NCBI GenBank assembly: GCA_030151135.1
Contig: JASLEQ010000753.1
Coordinates: forward strand, 1-13,329
Reading direction: 5' to 3'
DNA: 13,329 bases
Source: Candidatus Sulfotelmatobacter sp.
GTDB taxonomy: Bacteria > Acidobacteriota > Terriglobia > Terriglobales > SbA1
Under the pieces are notes generated by a model. The model had not been told where the DNA came from. It ran no database searches and worked only from the letters and a program-made list of their open reading frames with translations. Each line of letters begins with the position of its first letter. Position 1 is the first letter of the stretch. The position numbers were made by a program, and so were the translations under genes. Below are positions 1 through 4,791 of the stretch, one piece after another.

Positions 1-326
1 TTCTAAGGGCGGTAGAGACTGACCCCACGATAAACGCTTGCTGCGCTCGCGTTGATCATAGGGCACCCTGAGTGCGAGCGGCCTCGCCGTTGCTGTCGTC
101 CAGGGGTGAGACCAGGCAGGATGGGATCCGGCTGGACGCCATGCCCTGGTCCATAACCCCGGCGCAGGAGCTGCGGGGAGACCGCTCATTTGGTTTGATG
201 CGGGGCCGGGGGCCGGAGGGTTGCCTGCGCTTGGCGGTGCCGGACGGCACTTCATGTCATGCCGTTCTGGACGCGCTGTGCGCGAGGGGCCTGGTTGGGG
301 AGGGCTGGTACGAAGTGAAGGTGAAA
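1..326. other. gene-poor left edge, no supported feature
   Basis: No convincing gene, RNA gene or mobile-element end was found in this GC-rich stretch on either strand. Open frames cross it on both strands, the longest running on through the antisense of the HU gene. Their translations are rich in Arg, Gly, Pro and Ala without a recognisable motif, which is what random GC-rich frames look like. It may be an intergenic spacer or the remains of a decayed gene. A gene ending left of the window cannot be excluded. Confidence 0.5.
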
Positions 327-366
327 CCCCATGGTCGACGCGATGAAGCGCGCATCGAACATGGGG
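327..366 (-). terminator. long hairpin behind the HU gene, probable terminator
   Basis: Two 16-base arms, 327-342 (CCCCATGGTCGACGCG) and 351-366 (CGCATCGAACATGGGG), are complementary at 14 of 16 positions around an 8-base loop. Read as minus-strand RNA, one of the two differences becomes a U-G wobble, so 15 of 16 positions can pair. Read as plus-strand RNA it would be a C-A mismatch. The hairpin starts 17 bases after the HU stop codon and is followed on the minus strand by only three T residues. It is therefore either an intrinsic terminator with a short U-tract or a 3' stabilising structure for the HU mRNA. Confidence 0.65.
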
Positions 367-383
367 CACCCTATGAGGCGCGG

Positions 384-680
384 TTACTTCTTGGGTGGGG
401 CGATGGTGTCCTTGGCGACCTTGGCGACGCGGAACTTCACGACGGTCTTGGCCTTGATCTGGATGGGTTCGCCGGTCTGGGGATTGCGTCCGGTGCGCGC
501 TTTGCGGTGTGCTTTCACCAGGCGGCCGAGACCGGGCACGACGAAGAGGCCGTTCTTCTTGGTTTCTTTGATAGCGGTATCGGCCAGCGTCTCAAGAAAC
601 GCCGCCGCGGTTTTGTTGGGGATCTCAGTTTTCTCGGCGAGAAGCCGAATCAGCTGTGTTTTGGTCAGACCTGCAGCCAT
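384..680 (-). CDS. HU/IHF-family histone-like DNA-binding protein
   Basis: This 98-residue protein has the size and layout of bacterial HU, a dimeric nucleoid protein that bends and compacts DNA with little sequence specificity. An N-terminal helical half (about residues 1-45, starting MAAGLTKTQLIRLLAEKT) is followed by the beta-arm region. The family signature is visible around residues 64-72 as GRNPQTGEPI, whose Pro sits at the tip of the DNA-embracing arm. The ending is Lys-rich and extends slightly beyond a typical 90-residue HU. The ATG at 680 is preceded by a very strong Shine-Dalgarno, GAGGAGGG on the minus strand (plus 685-692), four bases from the start, consistent with high expression. 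The gene is monocistronic, with a hairpin downstream and an AT-rich leader upstream. HU and IHF subunits cannot be told apart safely by eye; HU is more likely for a single gene outside proteobacteria. Confidence 0.93.
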   Translation of the reverse strand: MAAGLTKTQLIRLLAEKTEIPNKTAAAFLETLADTAIKETKKNGLFVVPGLGRLVKAHRKARTGRNPQTGEPIQIKAKTVVKFRVAKVAKDTIAPPKK

Positions 681-742
681 ACTACCCTCCTCAGGAAAAA
701 TCGGTTTAATACCAAACGGGCCTTATCTTATACCCCTAAGCC

Positions 743-751
743 TGTGGAAAA
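743..751 (-). promoter_or_regulatory. single DnaA-box-like sequence upstream of the HU gene
   Basis: On the minus strand this reads TTTTCCACA, a full match to the general DnaA-box consensus TTWTNCACA, though not the strongest form TTATCCACA. It lies 63-71 bases upstream of the HU start codon, where a promoter-bound regulator could act. A single nine-base match can easily occur by chance, and no cluster of boxes indicating an origin was seen. Confidence 0.3.
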
Positions 752-913
752 ACACTTATTTTACGCGGTTTTTTGCACTCACAGTTGCTGAAAGGCCCAT
801 TTTTACAGGCTTTTTCATCAGCGCGACTGTCAGAGTGAGCCTCTGGCGCGTATCAGCGTGGTAAACGAACTAGCGGTCAGCATTATCACGATCGCGCAGC
901 GCGCACCTTTGAA

Positions 914-935
914 GCCAGCAAGCGGCTCTGCTGGC
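914..935. other. 7-bp inverted repeat in the leader region of the Cys-rich gene
   Basis: The arms GCCAGCA (914-920) and TGCTGGC (929-935) pair perfectly around an 8-base loop. The site lies 58 bases before the TTG start at 994. If transcription starts upstream, it would form a stem-loop in the 5' untranslated leader; otherwise it could be a protein-binding palindrome. There is no run of T after it, so a terminator is unlikely. Confidence 0.4.
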
Positions 936-982
936 GTTTGGAGTTGGCCAGAGGAATCAGCCCTGAATGCAATAATGGAACG

Positions 983-987
983 AGGAG
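983..987 (+). promoter_or_regulatory. ribosome binding site that fixes a TTG start
   Basis: AGGAG sits six bases before the TTG at 994. The only nearby in-frame ATG, at 967, is followed two codons later by a TAA stop. This Shine-Dalgarno therefore decides in favour of the TTG start. Confidence 0.75.
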
Positions 988-993
988 CAGCGA

Positions 994-1650
994 TTGAGTT
1001 GCGTAATTTGTGAAATCCGAAAGGAAAAGCGTTTCTGCCCCGCCGTGCACGGGCGCATCTGCCCTCAATGTTGTGGCGAGCAGCGCGAGGTCACGCTTGA
1101 TTGTCCGAGCGACTGTCCTTACCTGCAGCAAGCTCGTGAGCACGAGAAGCCGCGCTCTTCCGACCAGATCGATCCCGCAGGACTGTTTCTGCAAATCGAA
1201 GTCTCCGACCAGTTCATGTATGAGAAAGAACACCTGCTCATGGGATTAACCTTTGCGTTGGCCAAGGCCGCCCGCGCGGACCGCAGCCTGCACGATCAGG
1301 ACTTGATCGCTACGCTTAGCATGCTGGCGAAAAGCTATGAACGCCGCATCAATTCCGGGCTCCACTACGATCAGCCCCTTACCAGCGACTCTCAGCGCCG
1401 AGCGGCGATCGAGGTAGAGAACATGGTCAAGGAGTACCGCGAAGCCGAGCAGAAGCACATGGGCTACTCGACACTGCGCGATTCCGAAGTGCTAAAAGCT
1501 TTGGTGTTTCTGGTGCGCCTGGCATATGGTCGAACATCCGGACGCCCGAAGTCGCGCGCCTTTGTCGACTTTCTTTTCGCCCAATTTCCGGACAGAGAAT
1601 CCGCGCTGGTCTCGCCGGAGGAAGCCGGAAGCCGCATCATCGTGCCATAG
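994..1650 (+). CDS. Cys-rich N-terminal protein of unknown function
   Basis: This 218-residue protein has a dense N-terminal cluster of cysteines: C3, C6, C15, C23, C26, C27, C37 and C41. They are arranged as C-x2-C, C, C-x2-C-C and C-x3-C, which suggests one or two zinc-ribbon-like knuckles in the first 45 residues. A zinc site is more likely than an iron-sulfur cluster, but the sequence cannot decide. The rest (about 55-218) is mostly helical and charged, with no signal peptide or membrane segment, so it is probably cytoplasmic. I recall similar Cys-rich starts in other Acidobacteriota proteins without an assigned function. It begins at TTG behind a clear Shine-Dalgarno. It converges with folK, the two stop codons being 62 bases apart, so folK gives no operon hint. 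Function is not assigned. Confidence 0.85.
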   Translation: MSCVICEIRKEKRFCPAVHGRICPQCCGEQREVTLDCPSDCPYLQQAREHEKPRSSDQIDPAGLFLQIEVSDQFMYEKEHLLMGLTFALAKAARADRSLHDQDLIATLSMLAKSYERRINSGLHYDQPLTSDSQRRAAIEVENMVKEYREAEQKHMGYSTLRDSEVLKALVFLVRLAYGRTSGRPKSRAFVDFLFAQFPDRESALVSPEEAGSRIIVP

Positions 1651-1712
1651 TCACGGCTGACCGCGGGAATCGAGAAGAGTACTTTCCAAGTTTGCCGGCT
1701 CCTGTTCCTCGC

Positions 1713-2201
1713 CTAACTTTTGCAGAATTTCCACACGTTTTGCCCAGGGGGAAGTTCCTGCAGAAGTTGACGCGCAGTTTTCTGCAACACCGGGTGGACG
1801 ACATGGGGCGCTATCTCCGATAGCGGGACCAGCACAAACCGTCTTTGCGCCATTGCCGGATGAGGGATGGTGATCTCGGGAGAATTCACGATCGTATCGT
1901 CATACAGCAGAATGTCGATATCGATGGTGCGCGGCCCCTTTTTCTGAATACGCTCGCGGCCAAGGGTACGCTCAATCTCAAGCACTCCTGCCATTAGTTC
2001 GAGAGGTGAGTGCTCTGTTGCCAACTCGACGGCACAGTTCAAAAAGGTAGGTTGATCCGTGAATTCGACGGGTTCAGTCTCGTAAAAAGAGGAAACGTTC
2101 GTTACCTTTCCAACCGTTTTCAGAGAGGCAATCGCCTGGTTTAAGTGAGCCTCGCGGTCACCGATGTTTGAGCCAAGTGAAAGATAGGCAGTTTGGGACA
2201 T
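1713..2201 (-). CDS. folK: 2-amino-4-hydroxy-6-hydroxymethyldihydropteridine pyrophosphokinase
   Basis: FolK (HPPK) transfers pyrophosphate from ATP to 6-hydroxymethyl-7,8-dihydropterin, the step before dihydropteroate synthase in cytoplasmic folate biosynthesis. At 162 residues it matches the usual single-domain length. The N-terminal SLGSNIGDR block (residues 8-16), the YETEPVEF pterin-side loop (about 40-47) and the signature KKGPRTIDIDILL (87-99) are all present. R82, R84, R91 and the magnesium-binding pair D94 and D96 line up with the catalytic residues of the E. coli enzyme. The later PHPAMAQRRFVLVPL block completes the family pattern. The start at 2201 gives the expected N-terminus, although no clear Shine-Dalgarno precedes it. 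It stands alone, without folB or folP, and is divergent from the REC-PilZ gene. fmt in the same window uses a folate cofactor but is not linked in transcription. Confidence 0.97.
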   Translation of the reverse strand: MSQTAYLSLGSNIGDREAHLNQAIASLKTVGKVTNVSSFYETEPVEFTDQPTFLNCAVELATEHSPLELMAGVLEIERTLGRERIQKKGPRTIDIDILLYDDTIVNSPEITIPHPAMAQRRFVLVPLSEIAPHVVHPVLQKTARQLLQELPPGQNVWKFCKS

Positions 2202-2341
2202 ATGATTGAGTTTTGAACGTTTCTATTAGAGCGATATTACTTATCCCTATACTGGGAATCTGAACACAAGCCAGTTCTTGATGAAGGTTCCAGCACCTTG
2301 GTCACTAACGCGGTTGGGGTCCGTCCCCCTAGAATTTCTCC

Positions 2342-3073
2342 ATGACCTTGGAGTCGTTGCTGTTGAGCCAAGATCCCGAATTGGTGCGCATCCTTCGGCC
2401 CACCTTGGAAAAGATGTCGATTGATGTAGAAGTCTGCCACGATGTAAGGGCCGGTTCTGACATCCTTCTCTCCGACAAGTTCGATGCCGTGATCGTCGAT
2501 TGCGACGACCTCAGCGGCGGACTTGCTCTGCTGCAAGGCCTGCGCGGTACGCCGAGCAACAAGAACTCGGTGGCGTTTGCCGTGCTCAACGGCAAGCGGA
2601 CCACCATGCAGGAAGCATTTGGAATGGGCGCCAATTTTGTACTGCAGAAGCCTATCAGTTCATTGAATGCCTCCCGATGTTTTCATGCGGCGCTCAACTT
2701 CATGTTGAAAGAGCGTCGCCGCTATTTCCGGCAACCAGTGAAGATGGATGTACAGGTGGTACTCGAGAACAAGACTCTGCATGCTACCAGCACAAACATC
2801 AGCGAAGGTGGAATCGCGCTGATGCTCCGTGACGCCTTGCCGAAGGGGGCAACGCCCCGCCTTAAATTCGCCTTGCCAGAAACCAGGCTTCAATTTGAAT
2901 TAGACTCCGAAGTCGCATGGGCGGACCTAAAGGGACTTGCCGGATTCCGATTCATGAATGTTCCGACCTCCACCGGAGAAACTCTGGAAGAGTGGCTCGA
3001 TCAGCGGATGGAACAGGAATTTCCGGGCAGCAAAGAACTGATTGAGGCCGTCGCTTCCCAAAAACCAAATTAG
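2342..3073 (+). CDS. REC-PilZ two-domain protein, probable cyclic-di-GMP effector
   Basis: This 243-residue protein joins an N-terminal response-regulator receiver domain (about 1-118) to a C-terminal PilZ domain (about 124-225). The receiver keeps a possible phospho-acceptor D53 at the end of strand 3 (AVIVD) and the K103-P104 motif. It lacks the usual N-terminal acidic pair, having only D11, and has Asn where Thr or Ser normally follows strand 4, so phosphorylation may be weak or absent. The PilZ part has the nucleotide-binding R-R-x3-R motif (R125, R126, R130) and N-x-S-x2-G (N152, S154, G157), so cyclic-di-GMP binding is likely. There is no output DNA-binding domain; it should act by protein contact, for example on motility or surface functions. 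An in-frame TAG at 2330-2332 makes the ATG at 2342 the first possible start, but no Shine-Dalgarno is seen. No partner kinase is nearby. Confidence 0.9.
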   Translation: MTLESLLLSQDPELVRILRPTLEKMSIDVEVCHDVRAGSDILLSDKFDAVIVDCDDLSGGLALLQGLRGTPSNKNSVAFAVLNGKRTTMQEAFGMGANFVLQKPISSLNASRCFHAALNFMLKERRRYFRQPVKMDVQVVLENKTLHATSTNISEGGIALMLRDALPKGATPRLKFALPETRLQFELDSEVAWADLKGLAGFRFMNVPTSTGETLEEWLDQRMEQEFPGSKELIEAVASQKPN

Positions 3074-3188
3074 ATCAGCATCTTCATTCGAAAGCGCAGT
3101 GCGACCTGCATCGTTATCCGCAGAACCTTCCCAGGGGAATCTCGCTTGAGACTTGCCTTGCAACAGCACTCTGGCAAGCTATCTGGAC

Positions 3189-3193
3189 GGGAG
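3189..3193 (+). promoter_or_regulatory. ribosome binding site choosing the ATG at 3200
   Basis: GGGAG lies six bases before the ATG at 3200. The longer reading frame opening at a TTG at 3146 has no comparable Shine-Dalgarno, and its extra 18 residues look unstructured, so the shorter product is preferred. Confidence 0.6.
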
Positions 3194-3199
3194 AAACAG

Positions 3200-3433
3200 A
3201 TGCTGACGAACGAATTCCGAATCGCCAAGGTTCAGCGCACGTTGCGCTGGTTTGAAGAAGATATTCCGCTGCTGCATCTTCGCGTGAAAGATTTGTCGCA
3301 GGAGCGGCAGGATTCCGCGAAGAGATTTGCGGCAGCGATGATTCAGCAGACCAAAGCCGAGCTCGATCGGCTGTTGCGCGAATTGCCGGAAGCCGCAGAT
3401 TCCGACCCTAGCGACAAAGAACCCGCAGACTGA
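3200..3433 (+). CDS. small helical protein of unknown function
   Basis: The predicted product is 77 residues, highly charged, without cysteines, signal peptide or membrane segment. Residues 5-60 alternate charged and hydrophobic residues (for example RTLRWFEEDIPLLHLRV and later KAELDRLLRELPEA), which suggests two amphipathic helices or a short coiled coil. The last 17 residues are acidic and probably disordered. It follows the REC-PilZ gene on the same strand after 126 bases, so the two may share a transcript, but the gap is also large enough for its own promoter. A TTG at 3146 would give 95 residues; the SD-backed ATG is preferred. I do not recognise the family. The sensible composition and the ribosome binding site support a real gene. 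Confidence 0.65.
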   Translation: MLTNEFRIAKVQRTLRWFEEDIPLLHLRVKDLSQERQDSAKRFAAAMIQQTKAELDRLLRELPEAADSDPSDKEPAD

Positions 3434-3437
3434 AAGC

Positions 3438-3503
3438 TTAGGCTGATTCCGCACGGTGATGATTGGCCCGCCCGGAAGCGCGATGCCAAAAGCAAAAGCC
3501 TAA
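3438..3503. other. inverted repeats between convergent genes, possible shared terminator
   Basis: TTAGGCT (3438-3444) and AGCCTAA (3497-3503) are perfect inverted repeats. Inside them TTCCG (3447-3451) and CGGAA (3473-3477) also pair. Together they could fold into a loose bidirectional stem-loop between the end of the small helical gene and the end of the Qng1-like gene. The loops are long and no T-run follows, so a terminator role is only tentative. Confidence 0.3.
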
Positions 3504-4609
3504 TACATGATGGTCCGCGTCAAGTGATGCGGCCAGCTAGTCGTATGAAAATGCGTCCATAGGCGTGCATCGATCTGCGGAATAATGATCTGCTGGTCCG
3601 CTGGACGAATCTTGTTGATCTCATCCGCCAACAGCGCCGTCGCGTATAGACAGTGGGCGCGAATTTCGATTTCTTGCCGGCTATCGCGCGGAACCATCTG
3701 ATAGGAATTGATCGCCTTTTCCAGCTCGGGAGAATAACTCGTCATTCCCATCAGCCGGAGTCCTACGGGAACGATGTAATCCGCAAACGCTGTCATCTTC
3801 TGCGGATCTTCCAGCTTGAATGTCCCCGTACCATGAAGGCCCGAGTAGATTTGCCAATATCCAAGCTGGGTCAGCTTGTAGAACTTGATCTCATGACCTT
3901 CGAACTGACTGACATCGTTGAATCGCGGGAATTCGGCTGCGAGACGCTCTACGAGGCCATTTCCCTCGTCATAGAGCTTCGGCGAGCACGATTGTATAAA
4001 GTTGTAGTAACGTCCTGCGTACCTGTTCGCCAGAATCGCACCTGCCTGGTGGAACAAATCGAGCTTCTCGTCAAGCATCGGCATCTCGATATTCCCGGCG
4101 AAAATCTTTCCCATGTCGTCCCGGGTCATCTTGGCCAGAAACTTGCCATCAAGAATCGGCATGCCGTTGTCCATCGCCCGCTTGAGGCAAGCGAACAGCG
4201 CGTCTGAATCCGAATGATGTTCCCCGGCGTAATCGATCTGGAACTTGACATGCGTTTTGAAGTCGGTGAAGGCCGTATCGACCGTCGTGCCGACCATGAT
4301 GAAATCGATGGCGACATCCGGCGTCTTTTCCATGCCGAAAGGAACTGCCAGATTGGGCAGCGGCAATTCTTCGTAAGCCATCCATTGGGCAACTTCGCGG
4401 ATTTTTTCGTAATTTGTATGAACGTCCCGTGAGTTCTCGATCACGGGCCGCAAACTCTCGATCACCGGGCTGCCTTGCGATTGCGGCCATGGAATGTTCC
4501 GGGACGAGGTGGAGTGGGTGTGCTCTGATGAAAACAAGAGTGGCTCTGTCGCGATGGCTGCGCCAGTTGTTGAAATTGCTTTCAACACATCGCGTCGTGT
4601 GAGATCCAT
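3500..4609 (-). CDS. Tat-signal protein of the DUF2419/Qng1 queuosine-salvage family
   Basis: This 369-residue protein starts with a twin-arginine signal, T4-R5-R6-D-V-L-K, followed by a modestly hydrophobic stretch and a possible AIA cleavage site at residue 20. From memory, the body resembles the Qng1/C9orf64 family (DUF2419, Q_salvage), which releases queuine from queuosine 5'-monophosphate. Shared blocks are ENSRDV (58-63), the PMLDEK region (177-182), FPRFNDV (227-233), FEGHEIKFYK (236-245), FADY with D277 (275-278), RQEIEIR (311-317) and a terminal LW...HHLTRTIMY block. The length of the body fits the family. The LNFSFW-like block of typical members appears only as IDFIMV (101-106). An AAGGA-type Shine-Dalgarno precedes the ATG at 4609, and a likely promoter lies further upstream. 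It is divergent from rnr. Family membership is a recollection, not a search result; activity and export are inferences. If the family call is wrong, it is an exported protein of unknown function. Confidence 0.72.
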   Translation of the reverse strand: MDLTRRDVLKAISTTGAAIATEPLLFSSEHTHSTSSRNIPWPQSQGSPVIESLRPVIENSRDVHTNYEKIREVAQWMAYEELPLPNLAVPFGMEKTPDVAIDFIMVGTTVDTAFTDFKTHVKFQIDYAGEHHSDSDALFACLKRAMDNGMPILDGKFLAKMTRDDMGKIFAGNIEMPMLDEKLDLFHQAGAILANRYAGRYYNFIQSCSPKLYDEGNGLVERLAAEFPRFNDVSQFEGHEIKFYKLTQLGYWQIYSGLHGTGTFKLEDPQKMTAFADYIVPVGLRLMGMTSYSPELEKAINSYQMVPRDSRQEIEIRAHCLYATALLADEINKIRPADQQIIIPQIDARLWTHFHTTSWPHHLTRTIMY

Positions 4610-4647
4610 GAGATCCTTTTCGTTGGCAGGAGAAGTTCCCGCTGCAT

Positions 4648-4675
4648 CTTATGGATCGCGGCAGTCGGGAGTCAA
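4648..4675 (-). promoter_or_regulatory. sigma-70-type promoter for the Qng1-like gene
   Basis: On the minus strand a -35 hexamer TTGACT (plus 4670-4675, five of six to consensus) and a -10 hexamer CATAAG (plus 4648-4653, four of six) are separated by 16 bases. Transcription would begin near 4641, leaving a leader of about 30 bases that contains the Shine-Dalgarno of the gene starting at 4609. Confidence 0.5.
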
Positions 4676-4691
4676 CAGGGCCGGGCAATTC

Positions 4692-4704
4692 CTGTGTGTC
4701 ACAG
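4692..4704. promoter_or_regulatory. 13-base palindrome in the divergent rnr promoter region
   Basis: CTGTG and CACAG form a perfect 5-bp inverted repeat around TGT. Its centre lies about 57 bases upstream of the predicted start of the Qng1-like transcript, a typical activator position, and about 94 bases upstream of the rnr start codon. The half-sites recall TGTGA/TCACA of CRP/FNR-type regulators, but the spacing is shorter than the normal N6. The regulator is unknown. Confidence 0.3.
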
Positions 4705-4758
4705 CTGCGTCATCTTGGCCGAAACCAGACGCGGCAAGCGGTAGAGAGTTATTCTGAA

Positions 4759-4776
4759 AGCTGACAGCTGACAGCT
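4759..4776 (+). repeat. heptamer tandem repeat just before the rnr start
   Basis: The unit AGCTGAC occurs twice in tandem (4759-4765, 4766-4772) and a third partial copy AGCT follows. The repeat ends 15 bases before the rnr ATG, where a Shine-Dalgarno would normally lie, and no SD is seen. Confidence 0.6.
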
Positions 4777-4791
4777 CGCAGCCCAAAGCTC

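Larger units (their letters stand above)
681..993. other. divergent spacer between the HU gene and the Cys-rich gene
   Basis: This 313-base spacer carries both divergent 5' regions. The HU side (about 690-800) is distinctly AT-rich, with TATAAG-like and TATTAA-like sequences on the minus strand, but no well-spaced -35/-10 pair stands out. One sequence at 743-751 fits the DnaA-box consensus. The side next to the Cys-rich gene contains a 7-bp inverted repeat (914-935) and ends in a good Shine-Dalgarno. No additional reading frame here looks real. Confidence 0.5.

Noticed and set aside
56..250. A 64-codon minus-strand frame in the left edge
   Set aside because: Composition is dominated by Arg, Ser and Pro, with no recognisable domain; nothing separates it from a chance frame.
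57..375. CATAGGG at 57-63 and its inverted copy CCCTATG at 369-375, as possible ends of a small mobile element
   Set aside because: Matches beyond seven bases are poor, there is no target-site duplication or transposase remnant, and the right copy lies next to the HU hairpin, so chance is the simpler explanation.
72..791. A 239-codon open frame on the plus strand across the left edge and the HU gene
   Set aside because: It runs antisense through the whole HU gene and its hairpin, shows no family motif, and is explained by GC-rich codon positions of the real gene.
788..816. Terminator-like sequence with T-runs in the HU upstream region
   Set aside because: The stem is only three to five pairs with gaps, and no plus-strand gene lies upstream to need it; it is just AT-rich promoter DNA.
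3653..4207. A 184-codon plus-strand frame opposite the Qng1-like gene
   Set aside because: It is antisense to a gene with clear family blocks, a signal peptide and an SD, and has no features of its own.
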